A DNA stretch of 64,000 nt. It comes from CADEFX01 sp050260355 (lineage in GTDB: Bacteria; Pseudomonadota; Alphaproteobacteria; Rhizobiales; Hyphomicrobiaceae). Of this stretch, positions 53,837 to 63,070 are shown piece by piece (within the stretch, counting starts at the first letter, position 1; the number at the start of each line of letters is the position of its first letter). Below the pieces are notes generated by a model, which worked only from the letters and a program-made list of their open reading frames with translations, had not been told where the DNA came from and ran no database searches. A program made the position numbers and the translations under genes. The DNA is taken from positions 20,504-84,503 of the forward strand of contig JBLNBZ010000044.1 in the NCBI GenBank assembly GCA_050260355.1, in the 5' to 3' direction.

Positions 53837-54663
53837 AGCGCGCCTGTGTCATCGGTTGGCCGATCGAGCACTCCCGCTCGCCCATGATTCATGGCTACTG
53901 GTTGAAGCGCTATGGCGTTGGCGGGAGCTACACCAAGCAGGCGGTGAGGCCCGAGGACGTCGCTGACTTCCTGCATGGCCTCGCCCGTCACGGCTTTGCC
54001 GGCTGCAACGTCACTCTGCCGCACAAGCAGGCCGCGCTCGCTGCAGCGGATGAGAGAGACGCCGCAGCCACCGCCATCGGGGCCGCCAATACGCTGTGGC
54101 TGGACGCCGGGCGGCTCATCGCCTCGAACACGGACGGCTACGGCTTCATGACACATCTGGCGCAATCGGTGCCTCGATGGAATGCCGTCGATGCTCCGGT
54201 TGCGATCCTCGGTGCTGGGGGTGCCGCCCGCGCGATCGTCCATGGCTTCCTCGATGCCGGTGTCGGAGAAATTCGCGTGCTCAATCGGACACTCGCTCGC
54301 GCGGAGGATTTGGCGCATCACTTCGGCGCCCGCGTGAAGCCCTACGCCTGGTCCGAACGGCACGCGCAGCTCAGTGACGTCGGCCTTCTCGTCAACACGA
54401 CCTCGATCGGCATGGCGGGATCCGGTGTGCTTGACATCGATTTGTCGTGGCTGCGGTCCGACTGCATCGTCGCGGATATCGTCTACGTGCCGCTCGAAAC
54501 CGATCTTTTGCGGCGGGCCCGTGCCCGCGGGCACCGCACTGTCGATGGCCTCGGCATGTTGCTGCACCAGGCCGTACCGGGCTTCGAGAAATGGTTCGGC
54601 GTCAAGCCGGAGGTGACGGACGAGCTGCGCGCTCTGCTGGTCGCCGACATCGAGGGGCGCTGA
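53833..54663 (+). CDS. aroE: Shikimate dehydrogenase
   Basis: This 276-residue enzyme has the N-terminal IGWPIEHSRSPMIHGYWL, the catalytic Lys in NVTLPHK, SNTDGYGF and the NADP loop GAGGAARAI. Reduces 3-dehydroshikimate in the aromatic amino acid pathway. It overlaps maf by 4 bp and coaE by 1 bp. Confidence 0.97.
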   Translation: MKRACVIGWPIEHSRSPMIHGYWLKRYGVGGSYTKQAVRPEDVADFLHGLARHGFAGCNVTLPHKQAALAAADERDAAATAIGAANTLWLDAGRLIASNTDGYGFMTHLAQSVPRWNAVDAPVAILGAGGAARAIVHGFLDAGVGEIRVLNRTLARAEDLAHHFGARVKPYAWSERHAQLSDVGLLVNTTSIGMAGSGVLDIDLSWLRSDCIVADIVYVPLETDLLRRARARGHRTVDGLGMLLHQAVPGFEKWFGVKPEVTDELRALLVADIEGR

Positions 54664-55277
54664 TGCTGATCATTGGCCTGACCGGATCAATCGGCATGGG
54701 CAAGTCGACCGCCGCCGCCCGCTTCAAGGCGCGCGGCATTCCCGTATGCGACGCCGATGCCGAGGTGCACAAGCTTTATGCCGGCGCGGCCGTGCCCCTG
54801 ATCGAGGCGGTTTTTCCCGGTACCACAGGCCCGCAGGGCGTTGATCGCGCGAAGCTGGCGGCAGCGGTGATTCGCGATCCGGGTGGCTTCAAGCGCGTCG
54901 AGTCCATCATTCATCCGCTCGTGCGCGAGGCTGAGCGCGACTTCCTGCGCCGCGAGCACGCGCGTGGCGCAGACATGGCCGTGCTCGAGATTCCCTTGCT
55001 TTTCGAGACGCGCGGCGAGCGCAACGTCGATGTCGTCGTCGTCGTCAGCGCGCCGGCGGAAGCGCAGCGCAAGCGCGTGCTGGACCGTCCCGGCATGACG
55101 ATCGAGAAGCTCGATCAGATGCTCGTGCGGCAGCTCCCCGACGCGGAAAAGCGCGCGCGTGCTCATTTCGTTGTGGATACCGGTGGCAGCATTGCTGACG
55201 CCGAGGCACAAATCGACCGAATTATCGATCAGTTGAGAGGGCGGTCTGGTACCGCCTTCGATCGTTTCTGGGCGTAA
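54663..55277 (+). CDS. coaE: Dephospho-CoA kinase
   Basis: This 204-residue kinase has P-loop GLTGSIGMGKS, CDADAEVHKLY, and VLEIPLLFE. It completes CoA synthesis. The start ATG shares a base with the aroE stop. Normal length. Confidence 0.97.
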   Translation: MLIIGLTGSIGMGKSTAAARFKARGIPVCDADAEVHKLYAGAAVPLIEAVFPGTTGPQGVDRAKLAAAVIRDPGGFKRVESIIHPLVREAERDFLRREHARGADMAVLEIPLLFETRGERNVDVVVVVSAPAEAQRKRVLDRPGMTIEKLDQMLVRQLPDAEKRARAHFVVDTGGSIADAEAQIDRIIDQLRGRSGTAFDRFWA

Positions 55278-55313
55278 TGCGTCAGCGTCGGTATTTTGCT
55301 GCCGGAGGGACCA

Positions 55314-56030
55314 TTGCGCGAGATTGTTCTCGACACAGAGACGACGGGGCTCGATGCCAAAGGCGGTGACCGCCTAATCGAGCTTGGCTGCATCGAGCTC
55401 GTCAACCGCATTCCGTCAGGGCGCGAGTTTCACACCTACCTCAATCCCGAGACACGCGATGTGCATCCCGACGCCGAAGCTGTGCACGGCATCTCGACTG
55501 CCTTCTTGAAAGACAAGCCGCGCTTCGCCGAGGTCGCGCCGCGGTTTCTCGAGTTTGTCGGCGATGCGCCGCTCATCATTCACAACGCCAGCTTCGACAT
55601 CGGCTTCATCAACGCCGAGCTGCAGCGGGCTTCCCTGCCGCTGATCCCAATGGATCGCGTCGTCGATACGCTGGCGCTGGCCCGCCGCAAGCATCCCGCT
55701 GCCCCCAACAGCCTCGACGCACTGTGCAAGCGCTACGGCATCGACAATTCCAAGCGCGACAAACACGGGGCGCTGCTCGACTCTGCGCTGTTGGCCAGCG
55801 TCTACGTAGAGCTTCTCGGCGAGAAGCAGGCGACGCTCGTGCTTGCGGCGTACGGCAGCCAGGAGCAGCGCGCCGCCAATCGTCGTGCCGCAGCGCGGCA
55901 GCGGCCGGCGCCGTTGCCATCGCGCGTCACGGAGGAGATGGCGGCGGCGCACCGCCGTTTCATCGAAACGCTGGGTCCCAAGGCGATCTGGGCCCGCTTT
56001 GTGCAGGCAGCCGAGCGCCTCTCCGGCTAG
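55314..56030 (+). CDS. dnaQ: DNA polymerase III epsilon subunit (proofreading exonuclease)
   Basis: This 238-residue DEDDh exonuclease has DTETTG (Exo I), HNASFDIGFINAEL (Exo II) and HGALLDSALLASVY (Exo III). The start is a TTG at 55314, preceded by GGAGGG with a 4-base spacer, giving MREIVLDTETTG as in homologues. A TTG at 55296 is in frame but too close to the box. The C-terminus binds the polymerase subunit. Confidence 0.95.
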   Translation: MREIVLDTETTGLDAKGGDRLIELGCIELVNRIPSGREFHTYLNPETRDVHPDAEAVHGISTAFLKDKPRFAEVAPRFLEFVGDAPLIIHNASFDIGFINAELQRASLPLIPMDRVVDTLALARRKHPAAPNSLDALCKRYGIDNSKRDKHGALLDSALLASVYVELLGEKQATLVLAAYGSQEQRAANRRAAARQRPAPLPSRVTEEMAAAHRRFIETLGPKAIWARFVQAAERLSG

Positions 56031-56046
56031 ACGCCAGCCGGCTGCC

Positions 56047-56556
56047 TTACGATACGGTCCTCGGAGGGCCGCCGGCCGCAGCCTGCTCCTTCTTGCGCAC
56101 GTAGAGCGCGCCGAAGTCCACAGGGTCGAGCAGCAGCGGCGGGAAGCCGGCCTCGCGCGTGAGGTCGGCCACGATGCGCCGCAAGAACGGGAACAACAGC
56201 ATCGGGCAATTCACGAGCAGCATGGGCTCGAGCGCCGGCGGCGGGATGTTCTCGATCTTGAACAGCCCGGCGTACACCATCTCGAACTCGTAGATGACGC
56301 CCACCTTGCTTGTCGCCTTGGCGTTGAAGCTGATCGCCGATTCGTACACGTCCGCGCTCACCTTCGTGGCGTTGACATTGATCTCGAGCGAGAGGTTCGG
56401 GTTCTCCGGCGCACCGGCCAGCAGCTTCGTCACGTTCGGGTTCTCGAACGAGAGATCCTTCACGTACTGACCGAGCACACGGATTTGCACGGCTGCCGCC
56501 GCCTCGGCCGGCTTGCCATTGCCTCCTGCGGCTACATTCCCCAGTGGCTCGGCCAT
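56047..56556 (-). CDS. secB: Protein-export chaperone SecB
   Basis: This 169-residue SecB has a variable Ala/Gly-rich N-terminus, VLGQYVKDLSFENPN, LEINVNATKV and VNCPMLLFPFLRRIVADLTREAGFPPLLLDPVDF. It keeps precursors unfolded for SecA. It converges on dnaQ. Confidence 0.97.
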   Translation of the reverse strand: MAEPLGNVAAGGNGKPAEAAAAVQIRVLGQYVKDLSFENPNVTKLLAGAPENPNLSLEINVNATKVSADVYESAISFNAKATSKVGVIYEFEMVYAGLFKIENIPPPALEPMLLVNCPMLLFPFLRRIVADLTREAGFPPLLLDPVDFGALYVRKKEQAAAGGPPRTVS

Positions 56557-56640
56557 ATCACGCCTTCCCCGTCAAACGTTATGAGCGGATTGCGGCCTAT
56601 CATGCTGGCCAAGCGGCGGCAACAGTGGGGTAGGCCGAGC

Positions 56641-57135
56641 TCAATGGGGCCGATTGTCCCTTCGCCGCGACTGGTCGACGGACCGCTCGTCCAGTCTTTC
56701 GAACTCGCCTTCGATCACAGGCCCCCGGCCGTTTCCAGTCGATTGGCCCGGTGCGCGCCCGCCCTCGACAAGAATCTCAGCGTAGGCCAGCCGACCGAGG
56801 AGCCAGCGCCCGATCAATCGGCGCACGGGTGGTATCAGGAGCAGCAGCGCGACGGCATCGGTGATGAGACCGGGAGCCAGAAACAAGCCGCCGGCAATAG
56901 CCAGCAGGACTCCTTCGAGCATTGGACCGAGCGGCGCCTCGCCCTGCATCAGTGTCTGTTGCGCCTGCAGAAGGGTGTTCCAGCCCTGCCAGTACAGTAT
57001 GGTCAGTCCGAGCACTCCCATGCCGATGAGAACCGCGAGCGTCGTCCAGAACCCGATGGCTTGGCCAACCTTCACCAGCACTGCGATCTCCAGCAGCGGC
57101 AAGGCAATACAAACAAAAAACAGAGCTATTGCCAT
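56641..57135 (-). CDS. fxsA: FxsA family membrane protein
   Basis: This 164-residue protein has three or four hydrophobic segments (LFFVCIALPLLEIAVLVKVG at the start; GLFLAPGLITDAVALLLLIPPVR) matching FxsA. E. coli FxsA relieves exclusion of phage T7 by F plasmids; its ordinary role is unclear. It follows secB in the reverse order usual for the class. Confidence 0.93.
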   Translation of the reverse strand: MAIALFFVCIALPLLEIAVLVKVGQAIGFWTTLAVLIGMGVLGLTILYWQGWNTLLQAQQTLMQGEAPLGPMLEGVLLAIAGGLFLAPGLITDAVALLLLIPPVRRLIGRWLLGRLAYAEILVEGGRAPGQSTGNGRGPVIEGEFERLDERSVDQSRRRDNRPH

Positions 57136-57375
57136 CGTTCACCCTCGGCGGTTGGGCTGTTTTCTTAGTGTTGGAACGCACTTGAGAGTGCGTCGGGCTC
57201 ATTCCGGGTTGGCTTAACCAGATCCTTGCCTTAAGCTGGTCCATCGAAGAGGCGGCCCGGGTTACAGAACCGTCCGCCCTGATGCTCATCTGGACCGATC
57301 AACCCGGAGATCATACATCCTAGACGTCATCTAGGGTGTTCAACACGTCCAAGGCTTGAGAAAGCGACCGTAATC

Positions 57376-58113
57376 ATGGACGGCAAGATCGACATTTTCA
57401 CGATCATGTTCTTGGTGCTTGCGGTCGTGATAATTCTGAAGCTGCGCAGCGTGTTGGGACGTCGAACGGGTGACGAGGACGCACGCGTCGAGCGTTACAA
57501 GGCTCAGGAGCGTGCGCGGGCCGCCGCGGCCCAGGGCGCCCAGGACAAGGTGGTGACGCTTCCGCGGCGGGATCGGCCGGAACCTGTCGGCGAGACGCAG
57601 GTTGCGTCCGCGTCCGCTGACAGCGAGGCGCGCCTGCGTAGTTTTGCCGCCGGAGACGAGGCTTTGGCCGAAAGCCTGGTCGCGCTGCATCGGGCCGACA
57701 AAACATTTGATCCCGAGCAATTCCTGAAGGGCGCGCGCCAAGCCTACGAGATGATCGTCACCGCCTTTGCAGAGGGCAATCGAAAGATCCTGAAGGGTTT
57801 GCTCAGCCGTGAGGTGTTCGATGGCTTCTCCTTGGCCATCGGCGACCGGGAGAGCCGTGGCGAGCAGATCGACCAGAGCTTTGTCGGCATCAACCGCGCG
57901 GATATCGTCGAGGCCGAGCTCAAGGGCAGCCTGTCGCATGTCACGGTGAAGTTCGTGAGTGAGCTGATCTCCGCAACGCGCGACCGGGCCGGTGTCGTCG
58001 TCTCCGGCGATCCCAAGCGGATCAAGGAGGTCGTCGATATCTGGACGTTTGCCCGTGACATCACCTCGCGGGACCCGAATTGGAAGCTGGTGGCCACACA
58101 GGCGCCCAACTGA
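57376..58113 (+). CDS. Tim44 domain-containing protein
   Basis: This 245-residue protein has one N-terminal membrane segment (IFTIMFLVLAVVIILKL), a charged linker, and a Tim44-like domain at about residues 95-240 (YEMIVTAFAEGNRKILKGLLS...EFVSELISA-type layout). Related to the mitochondrial import protein; in alphaproteobacteria it helps membrane-protein biogenesis (TimA). It starts 240 bp from fxsA, divergent. Confidence 0.93.
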   Translation: MDGKIDIFTIMFLVLAVVIILKLRSVLGRRTGDEDARVERYKAQERARAAAAQGAQDKVVTLPRRDRPEPVGETQVASASADSEARLRSFAAGDEALAESLVALHRADKTFDPEQFLKGARQAYEMIVTAFAEGNRKILKGLLSREVFDGFSLAIGDRESRGEQIDQSFVGINRADIVEAELKGSLSHVTVKFVSELISATRDRAGVVVSGDPKRIKEVVDIWTFARDITSRDPNWKLVATQAPN

Positions 58114-58161
58114 TGAGGGACCTGTTGCGGGCAATATCGGGCCTGCGCAACCGGGGGATAT

Positions 58162-59424
58162 GTGGCTTTGTCCAGCGTCGTGCGGCGCTACACCGCGTGC
58201 GTGCTCGCCGCTTTGTCTGTTCTGGTGACCATGCCATTGGGTGATCAGCTCGGCGCGGGTCCGGGTTCTACCGCGCAGTCCGCATCGGACGGTGCAATCT
58301 CATTCAAGCCCGTTCCCTTCTCGGAGCTGCCGGGATGGGAGGAGGACGATCACGCGGCCGCCTTCGCCGCCTTCCTGAAATCCTGCTCTCGGGTCGCTGT
58401 CGCGGCCAAGTCGGGCAACAAGGCCGGCAAGATCGCCATTGCTCCTGAATTGCTTGCCGCCTGTGCCGAGGCGGAAAAGATGCCCGCCGGTGTCTCCAGG
58501 AAGAAGGCAAAGAGTTTCTTTGAAGCCCAGTTCCGGCCGCACGCCGTCGTCCACAAGGGCGCGCCCGGTCTGCTGACCGGCTACTTCGAGCCGGTGCTGG
58601 AGGGCTCGCGCAAGCCCGAAGGCCGGTTTCAGACGCCGATCTACAAGCGCCCGCCCGACCTCGTGAACCTGGTCGAGGAGGCGCAGCGTGCCGTCAAGGG
58701 CCCCGTCCTGACCCACGGCCGGCGCACGCCGCAGGGCATCGTGCCCTACGCCACCCGTGCCGAGATCGACGCCGGAGCGCTCGCGAATAAAGGCCTCGAG
58801 CTGCTCTATCTGGCCGATGCCGTCGATGTGTTCTTCATGCAGGTTCAGGGCTCGGGCCGCGTCCGCTTGCCGGACGGCAGCACGACCCGCGTGCATTATG
58901 ACGGCAAGAACGGTCACCCCTACACCTCGATCGGTCGCTATCTGATCGACAAGGGCCTTCTGGCCGCCGACAAGCTCTCTCTGGCCGCCTTGCAGAAATG
59001 GCTGCGGGCCGATCCAGAGCGGGCCAAAACCGTCATGCACCAGAATGCATCCTACGTTTTCTTCCGTGAGCTGAGCGGCGCGGAAGCCGAGAACGTGCTC
59101 GGCGTGCTCGAGATCCCGCTGACGCCAGGGCGCAGTCTCGCCGTCGATGCGAGCGTGCACGCGCTGGGCACCCCCGTTTACGTCACGGCGCCGACGCTCA
59201 CTCATGCCGTCAAAGGTCGTCCGTTTCAGCGCCTGATGATCGCGCAAGATGTCGGCTCCGCCATCAAGGGGCCTGAGCGCGGTGACATCTACTTCGGCTC
59301 GGGCACTGCGGCTGGCAATCTCGCCGGCATCACCAAGCACCCAGGCCGCTTCTTCGTGCTGTTACCGGCCAAGGCTGCAGCAGAGCGGGCTGCTGCTGCG
59401 CCACCGGCCAAGCAATCCGAATAA
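58162..59424 (+). CDS. mltA: Membrane-bound lytic murein transglycosylase A
   Basis: This 420-residue protein has a hydrophobic N-terminus (CVLAALSVLVTMPLGD), the MltA domain from about residue 100 (LLTGYFEPVLEGS, YLADAVDVFFMQVQGSGRV) and a 3D domain at the end with AQDVGSAIKGPERGDIYFGSG, which contains the catalytic Asp. It cleaves peptidoglycan glycans. There is no clear lipobox. The start is GTG at 58162 after GGGGGAT. It shares its last base with the Smr gene. Confidence 0.94.
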   Translation: MALSSVVRRYTACVLAALSVLVTMPLGDQLGAGPGSTAQSASDGAISFKPVPFSELPGWEEDDHAAAFAAFLKSCSRVAVAAKSGNKAGKIAIAPELLAACAEAEKMPAGVSRKKAKSFFEAQFRPHAVVHKGAPGLLTGYFEPVLEGSRKPEGRFQTPIYKRPPDLVNLVEEAQRAVKGPVLTHGRRTPQGIVPYATRAEIDAGALANKGLELLYLADAVDVFFMQVQGSGRVRLPDGSTTRVHYDGKNGHPYTSIGRYLIDKGLLAADKLSLAALQKWLRADPERAKTVMHQNASYVFFRELSGAEAENVLGVLEIPLTPGRSLAVDASVHALGTPVYVTAPTLTHAVKGRPFQRLMIAQDVGSAIKGPERGDIYFGSGTAAGNLAGITKHPGRFFVLLPAKAAAERAAAAPPAKQSE

Positions 59425-60074
59425 TGCGGAAGAAGGGCGAGGGAGCCGGCGTTCCTCGGCGGCCTCCGCCGGGCACTCTCAGCCGGGAAGATGCCGAACT
59501 GTGGTCGCGCGCGGCGGCCAGTCTCGAGCGGCTGCGGCGCGCGAAGCCGCGTGTCACATCAGGCGCGGCGGCACACGTTACGGGGCCGCAGGACGTCGTG
59601 GCGCCGCCTGTGCCTCCGATATCGCATCCGAGCACGAAACCCCTGCGGGCGAGCCCCCATCCGAGGCAAGCTCCGCGCGGCGAACCCGGGGCCACGCCTC
59701 CGGCGCCAGCAGTTCTGGACCGCCGCAAGGCGCGGCGCATCGCCACCGGCCACATCGAAATCGAGGCCCGCATCGATCTGCACGGGCTGCGGCAGGCCGA
59801 GGCGCACCGGCGCCTGCGCGCGTTCCTCCTCGATACGCAGGCCCGGGGCCTGCGCACGGTCCTCGTCATCACCGGCAAGGGCAAGGAGCGCGAGCGCGCG
59901 GGCGAAACAGTGGATGCGCTCTCCGGGGAGGAGCGCGGAATCATTCGACGCAGCGTTCCGCTGTGGCTCGAGGAGCGAGAGCTGCGCGCCCTTGTCGTGA
60001 GTTATACGCCGGCGCACGCACGCCACGGCGGCGCCGGCGCTCTCTACGTCCAGCTTCGCAGGCGGCGCGGGTAG
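59424..60074 (+). CDS. Smr/MutS2-type endonuclease-domain protein
   Basis: This 216-residue protein has a Pro-rich N-terminal half, unstructured, then an Smr domain from about residue 112: IDLHGLRQAEAHRRL, VITGKGKE and YTPAHARHGGAGALYVQLR. Smr domains are DNA or RNA nucleases. Coupled to mltA (TAATG), a standard alphaproteobacterial pair. Confidence 0.93.
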   Translation: MRKKGEGAGVPRRPPPGTLSREDAELWSRAAASLERLRRAKPRVTSGAAAHVTGPQDVVAPPVPPISHPSTKPLRASPHPRQAPRGEPGATPPAPAVLDRRKARRIATGHIEIEARIDLHGLRQAEAHRRLRAFLLDTQARGLRTVLVITGKGKERERAGETVDALSGEERGIIRRSVPLWLEERELRALVVSYTPAHARHGGAGALYVQLRRRRG

Positions 60075-60080
60075 CCGGGG

Positions 60081-60590
60081 CTATTGGCAGATCTCCGCCA
60101 GCGACTGCATGGCCTGCGACAGCCCGGCGAGCGAATAGGTGTCGGTCGTCGTGGTTCCACGTTCCGAGGTCCCCTGGACCTGCAGGTTCGTGCCCTTTTT
60201 CATCGCCTCGATCAGCTTCAACTCCTGCGTCGGGTCGCCGACGTAGGCGCGGTCAGCCTGCGTGAACAGCTTGAACGCGATCCCGCCGACCATCACCGTC
60301 ACCTCGCTGTCCTTCTTGAACGAGTAGCCGATCCTGATGCTCACCTCGCTCTTCACGCCATCCTTGGGCCAGGCCGAGATGTAGAAATAGGCCGGCCTTC
60401 TGGTGACGCCCTTCGGCTCCTGGCTCTTCGGCCGTGACACCGCAAAGCAGATCTTGGTCTTGCCGTCGTCGTGGGCGTACGAGGACCAGTCCGAGAATTT
60501 ATTGATGAGCTTGGGGGCTTGGGCGGCCGCCGGCGCTGTGATGGCCAGCATCGACAGGAGCGATCCGGTAACAGCTGACTTGGCGCGCAT
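60081..60590 (-). CDS. Invasion-associated locus B (IalB) family protein
   Basis: This 169-residue secreted protein has a signal peptide (LLSMLAITAPAAAQA), an IalB-type domain with WSSYAHDD, KICFAVSRPKSQEP, and a C-terminal EICQ Cys able to pair with the first Cys. The family was named for Bartonella invasion but is common in harmless Rhizobiales. It converges with the Smr gene. Confidence 0.92.
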   Translation of the reverse strand: MRAKSAVTGSLLSMLAITAPAAAQAPKLINKFSDWSSYAHDDGKTKICFAVSRPKSQEPKGVTRRPAYFYISAWPKDGVKSEVSIRIGYSFKKDSEVTVMVGGIAFKLFTQADRAYVGDPTQELKLIEAMKKGTNLQVQGTSERGTTTTDTYSLAGLSQAMQSLAEICQ

Positions 60591-60757
60591 GACAGCGTGC
60601 GGCCCTTTCGATGCAACGCGGGGATGGTTGGAGTATAGGACGACCGCTACGGGCCGTCATCGCGGAATGTCTGGTCCCTAACATAGTCGTGCAGTATGCG
60701 CGGCCTTTCAGCCGACGTTTGCAGATGCCGCCCCAATGCGTTATTTCTGCGGCGCGC

Positions 60758-60834
60758 GCGCCCATAGCTCAGCTGGATAGAGCGTCGGCCTCCGGAGCCG
60801 AAGGTCAGAGGTTCGAATCCTCTTGGGCGCGCCA
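60758..60834 (+). tRNA. tRNA-Arg (anticodon CCG)
   Basis: The 77-base gene folds into a full cloverleaf: acceptor GCGCCCA with TGGGCGC, D arm GCTC/GAGC, anticodon stem TCGGC/GCCGA with loop CTCCGGA (anticodon CCG), T arm AGAGG/CCTCT with TTCGAAT. The CCA end is encoded. It reads CGG codons. Confidence 0.97.
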
Positions 60835-60954
60835 TTTCACCCTTGTCCGGCCCGGAGACATGGGTGACGAATTGTGCCGGCGCTCCGGAAGCGCCAGCCG
60901 CATGTCGTGCCGAGATCGGAACAGGATGCCGTCCGTGGATTGCGGCGCGGAGCT

Positions 60955-61614
60955 TCAATCCCGGTCCGGCGCTCCGAGCGGGAACAACGGCCGGAACGGC
61001 CGCGCCTCCTCCACCGCGCGGGCGAAGGACGGGCGGGCAAGCAGCCGCGAGCGATAGGCGCGCAGCAGCGGAAACGCATTGGGAATCTGATAGGTCCAGT
61101 CCGCGTAGAACAGCGAGGGCGCGGCCGCGCAATCCGCCAGCGTGAAGTCCGCGCCGGCGGCCCAGGTTCTGCCGGCAAGGAATCCTTCGAGCCAGGTGTA
61201 GGCACGCTCCAGCCTTTCCTTGGCAATGATCAGACCTTCCTCGCTCTTCACCGGGACCCGCTTCAGCGCACTGTCGACCGCAACCTGCATCGCCTCCATC
61301 ACGTGGAGGTCGAAGAAGCGGTCGAGAAAGCGCACGTTGAGCGCGGCCATGGGGTCCGCGGGGATGAGGCGCACCGGCCCGGGATGCTCGAGCTGCAGGT
61401 ACTCGATGATGATGCTGGTCTCGACGACGTCGCGTTCGCCATCCACCAGCAGCGGGAACTTGCGCAGAGGCCAGCGTCGCAACCACTGGGCCGTGTGCTG
61501 CGGCGTATCCGGACCGATGCAGCGGAACTCGAAGGGCGTGCCGTTCTCGTACAGCGCGATGAGCACCTTCTGCGTGTACGAGGAGAAGGGATGACCGTAA
61601 AGCACGAGCGACAT
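60955..61614 (-). CDS. Glutathione S-transferase
   Basis: This 219-residue GST has the thioredoxin fold start MSLVLYGHPFSSYTQKVLIALYENG, KFPLLVDGERDVVETSIIIEYL for glutathione binding, and a helical C-terminal domain. The Ser/Tyr of HPFSSYTQ could activate glutathione. The ATG at 61614 follows GGGGGAGAA. It is divergent from an HxlR regulator and probably controlled by it through the two sites between them. Confidence 0.92.
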   Translation of the reverse strand: MSLVLYGHPFSSYTQKVLIALYENGTPFEFRCIGPDTPQHTAQWLRRWPLRKFPLLVDGERDVVETSIIIEYLQLEHPGPVRLIPADPMAALNVRFLDRFFDLHVMEAMQVAVDSALKRVPVKSEEGLIIAKERLERAYTWLEGFLAGRTWAAGADFTLADCAAAPSLFYADWTYQIPNAFPLLRAYRSRLLARPSFARAVEEARPFRPLFPLGAPDRD

Positions 61615-61635
61615 CGTCGGTTCTCCCCCGTTACG

Positions 61636-61693
61636 ACTACTTGTATTCTGCAAGTAGTTGAACTCTATCTACACAGCTTGCATATTGCAAGTA
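61636..61693. promoter_or_regulatory. Two HxlR-type operator sites between GST and regulator
   Basis: ACTTGTATTCTGCAAGTA (61639-61656) and GCTTGCATATTGCAAGTA (61676-61693) agree in 14 of 18 bases, with starts 37 bp apart. Site 1 extends to an 8-bp inverted repeat, ACTACTTG (61636-61643) and CAAGTAGT (61651-61658). Site 2 holds CTTGCA-TAT-TGCAAG. Both lie in the 98-bp gap between the divergent genes. Confidence 0.75.
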
Positions 61694-61712
61694 GCAATCC
61701 TGGAGAGCGGCC

Positions 61713-62207
61713 GTGCCGCAGACGAGGCGATCCGGCTGCCCGATCAACTTGACGCTCGAGCAGCTCGGCGACCGTTGGAGCCTGATCGTCATCCGCGACA
61801 TCATGTTTGGAAACAGGCGTAGCTATGGCGAGCTGCTCGCACAGAGCGAGGAAGGCATCGCCTCGAATATCCTCGCCGACCGGCTGAGGCGCTTGACCGA
61901 GTCCGGCCTGCTGACGCGACGCCCTGATCCGAAACACCGGCAGAAGGGGATCTACAGCCTCACGGAAGCGGCTATTGAGCTCGTGCCGCTGCTCGCCCAC
62001 ATGGGCGCCTGGGGCCGCCGGCATACCCGGCCGAGCAGGGAACTGTCGGTGCGTGCGGAGCTGTTGGAAAAGGGCGGCCCGACGCTATGGAGCGCGTTCA
62101 TGGCCGAGCTGCGCCACCTGCACCTCGGCGCGCCGCGTCCGCAGCGCTCGGTGTTCGGCGAGCTGCAAGCCGCCTACGAGAAGGCACTCGCGCGCCGCGC
62201 CCGCTAG
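61713..62207 (+). CDS. HxlR family transcriptional regulator
   Basis: This 164-residue winged-helix regulator has SGCPINLTLEQLGDRWSLIV with the conserved N-terminal Cys of redox-sensing HxlR proteins. It continues with GNRRSYGELL, SNILADRLRRLTESGLL and an extra C-terminal helical region. Start is GTG at 61713, with TGGAGAG upstream. It likely represses the divergent GST gene in response to an electrophile or oxidant. Confidence 0.92.
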   Translation: MPQTRRSGCPINLTLEQLGDRWSLIVIRDIMFGNRRSYGELLAQSEEGIASNILADRLRRLTESGLLTRRPDPKHRQKGIYSLTEAAIELVPLLAHMGAWGRRHTRPSRELSVRAELLEKGGPTLWSAFMAELRHLHLGAPRPQRSVFGELQAAYEKALARRAR

Positions 62208-63070
62208 CTGGAGGGCGCTTGCTGATCGAATCGCGGAGCCCGGGCCGGCCGCGCTTGATGATGCCGCTGTGTTCGGTTGCTGTCTCGGCAGCTGCAACAC
62301 GTGGCTCGACCAAGGATTTTCTCAAATGAGCACTAGCGCCTCGACATCGTTCGCCACCTCTGAAGGCGGACCCTACCCCATTTGGAGGAATTTTGGGTGA
62401 CTCAGGCGGATGCTAAAGGGCAAAGGAGGAAACACGCCGCAAGGCACACGAGAAGGCCCCGAGAGGAAAGCGAGTCTCTCCGAGGGCAGACGGTATCCGC
62501 TCTACGGCTCAGTAAAGAAGCTCTGCCCTGCGAAATCTCAATTGCTCGGGCGGTGTAAAAAGGGGCTGATCGCAGCCAGCGGCATTGAATCTGCGTCCTT
62601 GCGGGATCGTGCGGATGGATCTCCATCAGAGCGTAAAATGCATCCTTTGAAACGCTTGGTAGTCGGCACTCCCTTGGAGGCACCGCTGCGTCGTCTTCAT
62701 CGGCTTGCGACTGGCGAGTGTACGAAGCATCGTTCGAGAGCGGCTACGATCGCAATGCGTGGGGCAATTACCTGGCGATCCCAACAGGTGGCGGGCAAAC
62801 TGATAAATAAATCGGTGGCGCCACCGTAGTGGTGGATCGCTGCTTCACACCGGGCGCGAGTGCCAGGGTCTCGTTGACAGTGCTTCGGGCGCAATATGCC
62901 CGGCCGGGGGCTAACGATGCTAGTCCTCCCTGCGGAGCAACCACCACATTTGGCTGTGGCTGGTCCCTCCAAAAGGGGCCGTTGCCGATCGCGGGCGGCA
63001 CCGGTTGAATGTCCGAAGCGGGAGCCTTCCAGTTCGGCTCGTGGTCGTGACGCTATTCACGGAGAGAACA
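62208..63070. other. Long gene-poor region
   Basis: I see no convincing gene in these 863 bp. Open frames up to 139 codons exist but have non-protein composition and no homologue I recognise. A perfect 14-bp palindrome CGGTGGCGCCACCG lies at 62813-62826. The region precedes the acyl-carrier-protein gene and may be remnant or regulatory DNA. Confidence 0.5.

Noticed and set aside
60758..60834. tRNA-Arg as an integration site for a genomic island
   Set aside because: I found no integrase gene and no second copy of the tRNA 3' end in the window.
62410..62829. 139-codon open frame in the gene-poor region
   Set aside because: No recognisable motif, no ribosome binding site and an amino-acid mix unlike real proteins here.
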